DNA of 64,000 nucleotides. Source: Sipunculus nudus. Lineage: Eukaryota > Annelida > Sipuncula > Golfingiida > Sipunculidae. The position numbers and the translations under genes are program-made. The DNA lies in NCBI GenBank assembly GCA_026874595.1, contig CM049307.1:33958862-34022861 (forward strand). The letters run 5' to 3'. This document shows, one piece after another, positions 1-10,660 of the stretch. The notes beneath the pieces are model-generated. The model was not told where the DNA came from. It did not search any database and saw only the letters and a program-made list of their open reading frames with translations. How positions within the stretch are numbered: the stretch's first letter is position 1; each line of letters begins with the position of its first letter.

Positions 1-1959
1 CAGTTGATCAAAAACTGTTGATTTTATTCAAGTTTTCAAGCACCATGTAACATATTGTTTACATCAAGCTAGTGTCATGCAGTTTGCAAGTGCTCAGCTC
101 CCCAGCTTCAGCTCTCTGTTCCTAAAATTTGGCATACAATTAGATGTCTCAAAAATCCCCTACCATGCCAAGAATTTGGTCACTAGGACTTAATACCTTC
201 GAGATATTAATGAAAAACTTCATTTTTCTATTAAAAACCCATTGTTACTTTTCAAGACTGCCTAATATCAAAACCACTGATCTGACTTTAATCATATATA
301 ATATACATATTTTTCTATACATTCTCTATGCACATGCCAGAAATGATGTCAGTATTGTGTAATTGTTTTAAGTTATGGGCCCAAACATAATGCACTTTGT
401 AAAAAATCAAGAAATATATTAACTCCCTTAACAAGGGGATTGCTGAAGCTAGAGATTTTTGTCAGGGATGTAACATTATTTAATCAAGATTCAATTGAAT
501 ACCAAAAATTAGTTCTGAATTTTTCAAATTTTATAAGTTATTAGTATAAATATAAAATTAGTACCTTAAATTTTGCCCAACTTTGACCATGGCATGTTTG
601 TTTCCTGTGAGCACTGTTGATATAATTTTCATATCATGCACACATAAAGATTTCAGCTTTTTAGTTTAAAAAGCTGAAAGAAATTGGCCAAAAATTGTAG
701 CTTTTAGTAATGTTTTTATGAGACCCTGTCAGACCTTGGCTCTCTGTAGCACCTCTTGAGTCACTTGTATGTTGACCTTGTTGAACTTACAGCAAATTAT
801 GCATGCTTGAGGCAAGGCATAAACTGGGGCTCCAGGCAGCTTATTATATAATGGCCTGCCACAGTTGATCCAGGTGTCCAACCCAACTCATCTAGTAGTT
901 TTAACCAACAACATAACAATAAACAATAAATTAATAAATTTTTATTGGTTTTTAATAACAAATTTAAGAAAAATAGAAAAGGAATTTGTTAGTTAATAAT
1001 AACAGGAAATTAACTTGCAGTTACCGATGATATAAGAATCTTGTATCGATGGATAGAATGTCACGTATTCCAAATAACACCATGCAGTCACCTATGGTAT
1101 TTTTCAGTTCAATTTTAATGATAAAAAAGTAAATCATATTATTCATTACTAATCATTAGGGATCATATGTAGGAAATTAATGATAGACAAAGATGCAGTT
1201 GATAATATTATTATCTAGATTCCTACTGTGTCTTTAGTTAGTACATTGATGTGAAATTAGTCCAAAATGAATATATTACATTTTTTTAAAAATATAAATA
1301 AAAGCCATAAAACCAGGTACTTATGATCATTATTTAAATGTGTGAATTTTGTATATTCTGGATTCTCAACATCATTGTTTGGTGAAAACTGAATAAATAC
1401 CAGACATGGTGCGAATACTTTGCAATTGTATTTAAACATGAATATGAATATGTACTTCATTATAAAATTTCTTTCATAAGAATGGGAATTCAGGTAAAAA
1501 TGAAAGTATATGAATACCAGTGCAAATACTTTCACAATGTATTAATGAATGCATTCATGAATATATTCTTTAATATTATTTAAATAATCATTTCAGTTAT
1601 ATTTTATTTGAAAAAATCATACTATTCTCTTATTATTTTTAATAAAAATTATATTTGGGACAATATTTGTAATTTTTTTAATAAATAGTTAAACCCTTAC
1701 ATTATATGTTCTGCTTATAAGTTATATGGCCAAGTCAAAATCTGTGTGACAATCGCACTCCATTTGTTAATAAAATAAATGAAATTAATCCTCTTTCCTG
1801 TCTCCAAAGGTACTATCAAAATCATACATAAGCTAAACAACAACAACTCATAATACAGCTTATTTTTTTACCACATAAAACCAGCATGTGCCTCATTTCT
1901 AAATCATATTTTTTAATCATATATAACAGTTGAGCGCCGTGACCCATAGGTCCCTTGTT
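1..1959 (+). repeat. D-family element, 5'-truncated by window start
   Basis: Bases 1-700 match the D core seen at 22400-22900 and, inverted, at 62700-63250; shared phrases include TGCCTAATATCAAAACCACT and CATGCCAGAAAT. Bases about 1340-1545 match 61270-61462 in inverted orientation. The right end at 1928-1959 is an R1-type terminus: GAGCGCCGTGACCC, a near-palindrome around CCATAGG, then CTTGTT. No protein-coding potential is visible. Between 700 and 1340 the sequence is AT-rich and only weakly similar to the other copies. Confidence 0.7.
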
Positions 1960-3143
1960 GTATTAACAGACTGAGCTCTTTGGGTATATAAGCAGAGCTG
2001 CACAGACAACATAAATAATCGGTTCCATATCTGGCTTATGTGTAAGATTAATCCATGAATAAAATATCTGTATTCTGATTTTGCTTTCTATAGGAATCTG
2101 TTATTATTCTAAACATTTTGATAAAAATAATCATATGAATATGCAGCTTGAAAAAAGCATTGTAGCCCAAATCTTTCAGTATGAAACACAGATTTAGCAA
2201 CATGCCTAAATTTTGTCTGTATCTATAAAGAGCTTGGCAGACTGCTGACTATTTCAGATTTGACAACAGACCAAGTTTCAGTCTTGATCTATTTATAGCT
2301 TTGGCAGACTGCCAACTGTATCAGATTTTGCAACTGGTCAAGTGTACACTCAGTGCAGCCAGGTTCAGGTCAAGAGTGCACTCACTGCAGTAGCTGCAGT
2401 TAGCAATTAGCCATGCTTGACTTGGGGCAACTGCCTGCCTCAGCTCAGCTTGGTCAGCCAAGTGCACCTGACTCAAGAGCAGTTTGGTGTATTGGCCTGA
2501 ATTTTTAGCCTGTCCATGCATCTTGGATGTCCATCTTGTAATACAAGAATGGTGTTGCCACCTTCAATGATTTTTGCACAGTGTATGTCCCTGCCTATTT
2601 CAAAGGAGGGCTTTGATATATCAGCCTGAAATTGAGGGTATGCATACATCATAGATAGCTTTGTTGAATGCAAGACTGGTGGCACCACCTGCAATAATTT
2701 TTGCAGTGTATGTCCTTGCTTCTTTCTCAGGAGTGATTTAACATATCAGATTGAAATTATGCATGTCCGTACATCTTGGATAGTTTTGTTGTATACAAGA
2801 CTTTTGGCACCACCTACAATTGTTATTTGATTTCATGCATCTGTGCACATAGCCCAAGAGTGGTTTGAAGTATCTGCCTGAAATTTGGCATCTTCAATGG
2901 CTTTCTCACACACATGACTGGTGGCACCACCTACAATTATTTTCTGTTGTGTACATCCATGCACATATTTCAGGAGTGACATTTGTATAATTGGTGCTTA
3001 TATTCAGGTTCAAAATGTTTGGTACATGCATTGTACATATACATGTCTTACGTGTACTTGAAAAGTTATGGTCAAGCATGGAAGCATTGTACCTTATGTG
3101 TATCCCATTGCACAGGTTCACATTAGGCCTGTAGACTTTGTTT
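1960..3143 (+). repeat. B-family element, right half
   Basis: This stretch carries units with degenerate forms of the palindrome (GGTGGCACCACC near 2673 and 2918), the GCAGCCAGGTTCAGGTCAAG type short repeats, and an R2 terminus at 3107-3143 (GCACAGGTTCACATTAGG followed by the imperfect AGGCCT hairpin). It parallels 15587-15715 and 17690-17870. The first 150 bases include GGGTATATAAGCAGAGC, which resembles 29352-29375. No gene is seen. Confidence 0.65.
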
Positions 3144-3403
3144 CATTCTGAACATGTACTTAATATATAACATGGTGAATAAATGTGCTATTTGTTAATC
3201 ACCATTTTGCCTATAATCCTATGATGTATTTGGTTATAGTATTTATTTAGTATTAATTATATTGTATCTCTCACCACCAGCTTTTCTAAATCCCTATCCC
3301 ATATATATTGCCTCTTACAGCCCCTGACCAGATCCTTTAGGTCTGTGGAGAAAAACTGAGAAAAGTATTTGTATGCTTAACCACAAGGATTTTGCAATGA
3401 TTA

Positions 3404-4050
3404 TTGTATCCCCAGACAAAGTCGGGGGATGCTATGTTTTCATACCGGTCCCGCCGCCGCCGCATATAAATCTTGTTGGCGCGATAACCCAAAAAATATT
3501 TCACAGAACTTTACCAAACTTGGTATATGTATAGATATGGGTAACAGGACGGCGCCTATTTAAAATGAGGTCATGACCTTTACTAGGAGAGTGTCCTTGA
3601 CCTTGAATAGGTCCAATTTTGGGGAAAATCACACAAATTCTTTAATATCTCAAGAAATCTTGCATGGATTTATCCCAAAATCAAGTTGATGAAAGATCAT
3701 GGATAGGGTTGTCATGTTCCAGAAACTGGTGGCGCCACCTATTATTCTTTACTTGTTTTCTTGCCGTTTAATACCCCTAAAATTGCCACCTTACAGTACT
3801 GTGAACATTATAAGTCAAAAACTAATGGACAGATTTCTTTTATATTATGCATATACATAGGTATGGGTTATGGGATGATTTTTATTTAAATTGGGGTCAT
3901 GACCTTTCCTATGAGAGTGGCCTTGACCTTGAATATTGCCATATATGGTGAAAATCACACACCTCTTATGATATCTCAAGTGTTGATAGCCATATGGATT
4001 TCAAACATGACTTATGTATGGCCCACCACTAAAGTAAGAACCCTATAGGT
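3404..4050 (+). repeat. Hairpin-headed repeat (H type), fragment
   Basis: It begins with GTATCCCC (3406) and GGGGGAT (3424), which form a hairpin, then CTATGTTTTC as in the C-family left end, then a CCGCCGCCGCCG run. A perfect GGTGGCGCCACC lies at 3728-3739. The tail, GGCCCACCACTAAAGTAAGAA near 4020, recurs at about 14920 and in part near 33270. It is non-coding. Bases 3144-3403 before it hold nothing recognised. Confidence 0.55.
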
Positions 4051-4112
4051 TCTAGATAACATAGATATAAAACCTTGTAAAGTCACTATTCTGTATATTT
4101 TGCGGGTATTGT

Positions 4113-4341
4113 CAGGGCTTGACATTAAAGGTTAACTGTTTACTGGGGCAAGTGGAAGGGCAACTAGAAGTCACCTCTTCAGGCAAGTAGGTCCAACATA
4201 AACCTTACCCAAGTAAAGGCTTGAAAAAGGATCTTTTTGTTCTTTAATACAATCAGTACTATTTGTACGGCAAGTAAAAATTCATAAAGGGCAAGTTGGC
4301 CCAACTGGGCAACTACTTCCAAAAGTTTATGTCAAGCCCTG
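4113..4341. mobile_element. Small terminal-inverted-repeat element (MITE), 229 bp
   Basis: The left end CAGGGCTTGACAT at 4113 is matched in inverted orientation by ATGTCAAGCCCTG ending at 4341. The interior contains further mirrored phrases around GGGCAAGT and CAAGTAG. CAGGG termini are common in hAT elements, but no convincing 8-bp target duplication is seen, so the superfamily is left open. There is no coding capacity. Confidence 0.6.
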
Positions 4342-5036
4342 ATGTTGAGTTCTCAAATGATTTTATATATATCATTGCTTACAATGTTTACTTTTATAAT
4401 GTCATTGGATTAATTTTACTCTTGGTATTTAAAAAAATTGAGTAATTGATGTGTGTGCATGATTTTTATATTTCAAGAAAACTATATAGGTGTATTGCAA
4501 GTAGGAATAACATGATACACTAATATAGCCCAGCTGTTGGAAGTTAATTAGTTGATATTTTTTAGTTTAGTGGAAGTAGCACTGTAGTATACCAGCCTTT
4601 AGAAAGTTGAAGGTTTGGTTTGGAAAGTCACTCGTAGATAAGGCCATGGAGGTACAGTATAACCACACTCTTTTGCCACTAATTCCTCGCAAATTCACCT
4701 ACCACCGAACTATCTCCAAGCCCCTGTCTACTTTTACTCAGGTCATTTTCCAAACTGGTCACCATTTGCTGTGTAGATTAAAAATGACACCTTCATCTAA
4801 TGGGATTTCCAAGCTATCAAGAGTTGGTTATGATGTACTAATTTCACATTACATACCATTTAGTTCATCTGCCACTTTCATCTGCTGTTAATAATTCTAT
4901 TGTCATGGCGATGGCAAGAGAATGAGGCTATACTGTATAGCTTAGGAGAAAGCTTGACCTTTTAGAGCCTGTAACAGCTGGAGTCACAACTTGTTGTAAG
5001 ACTGGCTCTGTTTGATCATGAACTTGTAGTCTAGTA
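4342..5036. other. Unassigned spacer
   Basis: No repeat family or gene is recognised. An open frame at 4607-4891 (+, 94 codons) has no motif I know and no visible splice context, so it is not called as a gene. Confidence 0.4.
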
Positions 5037-5039
5037 ATT

Positions 5040-6223
5040 GTATCCACCAAAACAGAGTTTTGCGGATACTATGTTTTCAGCTGCATGCCGCCTCCGCCGC
5101 CGCTGCATAGGTGTCCGGAGAACTCCTCCGTAACCGCTGGGTGGAATTTTACGAAACCCGGGATTATGTTTGGGTCACATGTGAACTGCTGCGCCTCGAT
5201 TTTGTTTTGACCTCTGACCTTTCCTCTGTGCTCTGCGTCCGTTTGTTCGTCTGTTTCCACACATGAACCCACATATCTCGGGAACCGTTTGAACGATCAG
5301 GAAAATTTTTTTGCACAAATGTAGCCCTTGGAGAGCTTTATAAAATACACAAAAAATGGTGGCGCCACCTGCAACCATGTTTTGCACAGTGTCCATCTGT
5401 TCGTCTGCCTTGGGCTAAAATCACTCATATCTCTGCAGTGATTTGACTAATTCACCTGAAATTGGGCATGCGTATACATCCTGGATAGCTTTTCTGATTT
5501 TATGACAGGTGGCTCCACCTACATTCACATTTACGCTGCAGACATCCAAGCTCATATCTCGGGAACCGTTTGACCGATTGGGCCAAAATTTTGCATGTGT
5601 ATAGATCTCACATAGCTCTTTATCATACGCAAAACTGGTGGCGCCACCTGCAGCCATTTTTGCACAGCTCCCATCTGTTTGTCTGCTATGGGATAAAATC
5701 ACTCATATCTCGGCAGTGGTTTGACATATCTGCCTAAAATTTTGCAGGTTTATACATCCCCGACAGCTCTCTTGATTTTATGACAGGTGGCGCCACCTGC
5801 ATTCTTGTTTATGCAGCAGACATCCAAGCTCATATCTTGGGAACCGTTTGATTGATTGGGCCAAAGTTTTGCATGTGTATAGTTCTCACATAGCTCTTTA
5901 TCATACGCAAAACTGGTGGCGCCACCTTCAACCATTTTTGCACAGCGTCCATCTGTTTGTCTGCCACGGGCTAAAATCACTCAGAAACATATAGTGGTTT
6001 GACTTATCTGCCTCAAATTTTGCATATGTATACAACTTGGACGGCCGTCTGGATTTTGTGGTAGGTGGCGCAACCTACATACACCATTTGGCTGCAGACA
6101 TCCATGCTAATATGCAACACTTCACTCTATTTCCCTTTGCCACTCAATCCATGCCTCACTTCACCCGTTCCACTCTGATTCAGGCGGATACACGTAGTCG
6201 TTTGTTGACTACCCGTATTCTAG
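5040..6223 (+). mobile_element. C-family Helitron-like non-autonomous element, apparently full length
   Basis: The left end is a GTATCC...GGATAC hairpin (5040-5069) followed by CTATGTTTTC. The core alternates two half-units of about 149 and 130 bp. Perfect GGTGGCGCCACC sites begin at 5358, 5637, 5786 and 5915, with degenerate ones near 5506 and 6062. The right end carries GGCGGATAC, then a hairpin GTAGTC...GACTAC (6194-6212), a 7-base spacer and CTAG followed by T (6220-6224). That is the layout of a Helitron 3' terminus. A canonical 5' TC end is not obvious. No Rep/helicase gene is present, so the element is non-autonomous. Confidence 0.6.
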
Positions 6224-6336
6224 TTACTAAAGCTGTTATACCTCCATGATAAGACCAGCTTTCATTATGCTTTATTTTTTGTAGTTATAGTGCTTTTTTT
6301 ATCATAACAGGAAATGTTTATGTGTCATTTCTTCAG

Positions 6337-6454
6337 CAGTTTTGTCCAAGAACAGCAAGGCAATCAACACCAGTATCCTGAACCCCCACGTTCACCTGCT
6401 GGGAGAAGATGCTGCCTGCATTGCGTACATTAGGTTAACACAGTACATAGATAG
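6337..6454 (+). CDS. CAMK2: CaMKII penultimate coding exon
   Basis: 118 bp. The acceptor is TTCTTCAG; the first two bases complete an Ala codon from the missing upstream exon. It encodes [16 protein letters not shown] and the following hub-domain strand through TQYIDR. The donor is AG|GTAGGT. An alternative acceptor three bases downstream (CAG at 6337-6339) is possible. Confidence 0.9.
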
Positions 6455-7374
6455 GTAGGTAGTTCACAGTCTCCCTATACTCTACATATGTACAGGTAGG
6501 TGTAAGAGTGAACACTTACCGTCTGTCAGAGTGAATACAGATACTCTGTCAGAGTAAGCACTGATTTTCTGTCAGAGTGAACAATGCTTCTCTCTCAGAG
6601 TAAACCCTGGGCTTCTGTAAGATTGAACACTAGGTTTATGTCAGAGTGAAAACTGTACTTTTAAATTGTAGGGCACTCTCAGAGTACATGCTGAATCTCT
6701 GTTTAATTGAACAATTGGCCTTTCTCTTATTAAAAACTTTGCAACTCTCAGAGGGAACACTGAGCATAATGTAAGGCATGCCAGTTTTTATGACAGCATC
6801 CCCATGACATGCCTAATGCTCGTGTAAATAGGAATCTTTATATTTCTGAAAAATGAACCAGGCCTTGGATTTTATCATTTTATATTTGAATGCTTAAGGT
6901 CAATCACCTCTACAATATACTTGTGACCATCAACCAGGAAACCCTGCATATGAAACTTGCTGATCTGAATACTTAATATTATTGTGAACACTTCATTATG
7001 TGAACACACATGGCTGAAAATAAGATGACTTTTGAAGCTGACTTCAAATACACCTTCCTTTATCACTGTCTACTTTATTGAGAGAATGACTTGGTTTGAT
7101 TAACTCATTATATAAAGCACCAGGTGAAAATTCAATTTTTGAAGATATAGCTGTTTAGAAGCAATCTGCTTGAAAAAGTGGTAAATTGATGCTCTCATTT
7201 ATACTCTCCTAACTCCTGTTTCTGTCAAGTGTTTTAACTGTCTTGTTATGTTGCAGGAATGGTGTACCAAATACAATGCAGTCGGAGGAAACACGGGTCT
7301 GGCAGCGCAAGGATGGCAAATGGCAGAATATTCATTTCCACCGTTCAGGCTGCCCATCGACACCCCACAAGTAG
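6337..7374 (+). CDS. CAMK2: Calcium/calmodulin-dependent protein kinase II, C-terminal two exons (partial gene)
   Basis: Two exons, 6337-6454 and 7257-7374, encode the end of the CaMKII hub (association) domain. This domain assembles the Ser/Thr kinase into large oligomers that decode calcium signals, notably in neurons and muscle. Diagnostic residues are [20 protein letters not shown] in the first exon and [20 protein letters not shown] in the second, which match the family closely. The splice phases agree: the codon AG|G (Arg) spans the junction, with donor GTAGGT and acceptor TTGCAG. The stop is TAG at 7372. The tail after the conserved HFHRSG is short and less conserved. The kinase domain, the regulatory segment and the first part of the hub domain were not found in 1-6336 and must lie upstream. 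The 802-bp intron carries a 23-bp minisatellite. Confidence 0.93.
6500..6768 (+). repeat. About 23-bp minisatellite in the CaMKII intron
   Basis: About ten imperfect units of CTGTCAGAGTGAACACTG plus 5 bases start 46 bp after the exon donor. Several consecutive units are exactly 23 bp; later ones are interrupted by 15-25 bp insertions. Confidence 0.75.
7257..7374 (+). CDS. CAMK2: CaMKII terminal coding exon
   Basis: 118 bp including the stop codon. The acceptor is ATGTTGCAG. It encodes [20 protein letters not shown], then [11 protein letters not shown] and a short tail ending in HK. The frame is fixed by the conserved SEETRVW and DGKWQN motifs. Confidence 0.93.
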
Positions 7375-10300
7375 CTCACTGGGCATGCTCAGTAACCTAC
7401 AACCCCTTCCAATGCTAGTCATGTGACCATGTTGGTTTGCCAATCCACCCGTCACAGCAACAAAGGTTGCTCATCTGCGACACTAGCTGTTTTCTGGCTT
7501 TTCTACAAAATTAACCTGAAGTTGGACCTTTTCCCTCGGTCAACAATGTTTAGGACATACTTTCACTTTTCAAGGAGCTGTGCATGGATGCACTGGTTCT
7601 TATTGCTGTATTTATTTTGAACCTCAGGATATGTGCCAATTTATGGCAGACTTTGCATACTGTATTTATTTTCACGATGCCGCAGGATATTTCAGTGATA
7701 TTGACAGGAGAGAGCAATGGTATTTGGGTATTAACACTCAAGTGGTTTGAGAAAATTAGCCAGATGAAGTGTTGTAGTAGTAGATTAATAGCTTATCTAC
7801 TTTTTTTTATGGTTAATGCATCAATCTAAGAAATGATCATGATGTAGAGTTTGTCAGTGCTACAACTAGTACAAGACAAACTCATACTAAATTGATGATA
7901 AATAAATGTAACCAGGTTTTCGGTTAAATTTGATCAAATTTGGGATTATAACTTCTTATAAGACTTGTTAAAGACTTTGTTAAGATGGTTCTTGTTCTAT
8001 TTGTTGCAGGTATTTTAGGTTCAAGCCTGCTTGAGAGTATTTAATTAATATTTAGTGCCATTGTAGAAGTCAGACAGTGGATGTTGCTGAATGATAATGA
8101 AGGGATATGATAGCAGCCAATCATCAACAGCTGATTGCATGACAGACATATATGTAATCACATGATTGAGTGTCACATGACTGTATGTCAAATAAGGTAG
8201 TGTCACATGATTTTAGTGACACTTGCTTTGGAAAATAGCTTGTTTTGTGTGAATGAACAAGGAGTTCGCTTTCTGCATTGGCATCAGATGATTTTGCCAC
8301 AGAGGGGTTATCTGTTGCGGAGCTTAATACACAACAGACTGTATTTCTTTTTTATTTTAATAAAAAAAGTACCCCTCACCCCCTGTAGCTGCTGTAAAGA
8401 TGAGCTTTTTTGTTTCATTAATTCATTAATTTTTTTGGTAAATTTGCATATCAAAACAACTAAAGACATCTTGCTTTAACATGGTTTGGGTCACTAAAAC
8501 TTAGAGGTGGAATAGAGTGTTTACTTTTACATCTTTGTATTGTATAATATCATAGGTTTTAAAATATCACAAAAGCCCATAAAAAATCATGAGAAAAGAT
8601 AAAGGTATGAGTGACAGTTAGTTAAAGCAAGAAATGTCTCTTTTTTTATTTAACTGGCTCATTTTAATATTGAAGACAAAGACTGTTCAGTGTGGATCTA
8701 AACATCACTGCCTGACCTTGACCTCTGATTTGGGCAAATATGCAATTTTCAATGTATGATGATGGATAATTTGGATGATGAACACACACAGGCCTGAATA
8801 AAGCTACAGGCACTGGGGTTGAATGGTTTGGGGTGATTCGCTTTCATACGAGGTTTTGTACAATCTCATGTGTACGGAGACTGTTGAGACAGGAAGTTGA
8901 CATGATGATGTTAATGAGGAAGAAGAACAATGCATTGTTTTTGGTTATTCTTTATAGCCATATTATAGTCATGCAATTAGTTTTTATTTGTTTGTGCATG
9001 TGTTATAACTACCATGTGTGGTGTTTGGCCACTGATTAAAAGAGCAGTGCTCAGTTTTTGTTTTTACATGATCTATTATATTCGGAGCTTTGATGACAAT
9101 TCTATAATGACAGGAGACCTTATGAAGAAAGATTTAATAGATGTTGTTATACACAATGACTCATGGAGAATATGAGACTATATCTGTACATTTAGGACAT
9201 TTATTTCTGATATTTATTATTTCCATAAGATTGTGATCTTTGACACTTTGCAAGAGGTCATGCTCTGTGTATGTGGAGAGCTTAGTGAGCCTACTTCTTT
9301 CTTTGTATATATGAGCAGAGTGTTACTTGTATAGCTGTCACATTTCTTCCAGTCTCCTGGCCCCCCTCTTTATTACCTATATGTATTCTATGCCAAATTG
9401 TTATTTCTTATTTACAAGTTATGTGGATGGTTTACATATGTAGCTAAACAAGCTAATTGGGTAGTCTGGTTGAGACAAAACAACCAGTAATGTAATTTGA
9501 TTTGAAAACAAAACAACCAGTCATGTATAATATGGTTGCAATGCAAACAGCCAATCATGTAATACAGGTTAAACAAAAAAAAAAAACAACCATGTATTAT
9601 GGTTAAAAGCACTCTTGCTCAGATTGTTGAATGCAGCAGGAAAACTATTTTTACAAATGGAAGAATTGTTGCATTAAAAAAGTAGCTTGCATTTTAATTT
9701 AGTACAGTGTTACCCCAGAATAAGTTTTGTCTTTTTTATCCCTCTGTTGCTGTTAGTGATATTAGAGATGTCACTTTTCCTGATAAAACTGTGTATTTTC
9801 TTATTAAATTTATGTTAGATATTGCTATCATCTTTCTTTTTCCCTCAACTTTCTTCCCAAAATAGTGCAGTTATCTCTCACTAGAGGGCACAATTTTTTG
9901 TCTTGTGCAATACTGTGTCATGTGTTTTGGAAAATATTATCCGCCTGCTCCAACTTGCATAGGAATATTTATGACATAGGTAGAATATAAAATTTAATCA
10001 TTTTTCTCTTATGACCGTCTTTTGACATAGATTTGTGCTGAAAACAATTTACCAGTTGTACATGGTATATAGTTGACCATTTTCCCCTTTTTGTATATGT
10101 ATATAAATGTATGTTATGAAATGACACTATTTTCTGTGGATGTTCACATGCTTGACACATATTGTCTGTTTAAAACCTTTAAATGTTTACTAAAAGCCTT
10201 GTGATTGAAATGATGAAATGATAATAGCATTTACAATTATATTAATGGCTACTTTCAGGGTATAACTCTTGTGTTGCTTATGTGTCACTCAAAGACAAAC

Positions 10301-10660
10301 GTCTTCAGGGGGTACTTAGCAGTCGTAGGGTTAACTCTTTTAAGTGTATTTTAGGACATTTATCCAGTTCAATTCTGACATTTTCCTATGTGCATTCTTG
10401 TAGAAAAATGTCAGAATGTTGCACAATATCATTTGTTGTCAGTCACTATGGTAATAATAACTTTTTTTTTTACATATTTGAATTTACATTTGAAATTATT
10501 TTCCTTGCCTAGTATGTGATGTATATTTAGCAATGGTAATTGTAGGATTGGATACCCTGTTGGTTGCCAACTACCGTGGAATCTGTATTGTTAATATTGG
10601 CTTGTGCAGGGCCCCTTGTCCAATCTCAATGGTCTTTAATAAAGCCTTGGAACACATTTG
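7375..10660 (+). other. Probable CaMKII 3' UTR (repeat-free, long)
   Basis: About 3.3 kb directly after the stop codon has none of the A-D repeats that fill the rest of the window, which suggests selection against insertions. Poly(A) signals AATAAA occur at 7901 and at 10638. The latter is followed by a GT-rich run (TTTGTTTGTTTATCTG) typical of a cleavage site, so it is the best candidate for the transcript end. Open frames inside are short and unrecognised. An A-rich run lies at 9570-9587. Confidence 0.6.
10638..10643 (+). promoter_or_regulatory. Candidate distal poly(A) signal of CaMKII
   Basis: AATAAA with a T/G-rich downstream element about 16-30 bases later. It lies at the boundary between repeat-free sequence and the repeat mosaic that resumes near 10840. 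Confidence 0.5.

Noticed and set aside
5358-6074. Regularly spaced palindromes resembling a CRISPR array
   Set aside because: The 'spacers' are themselves repeated between units, the period is about 130-150 bp, and the host is a eukaryote; it is a dimeric tandem repeat.
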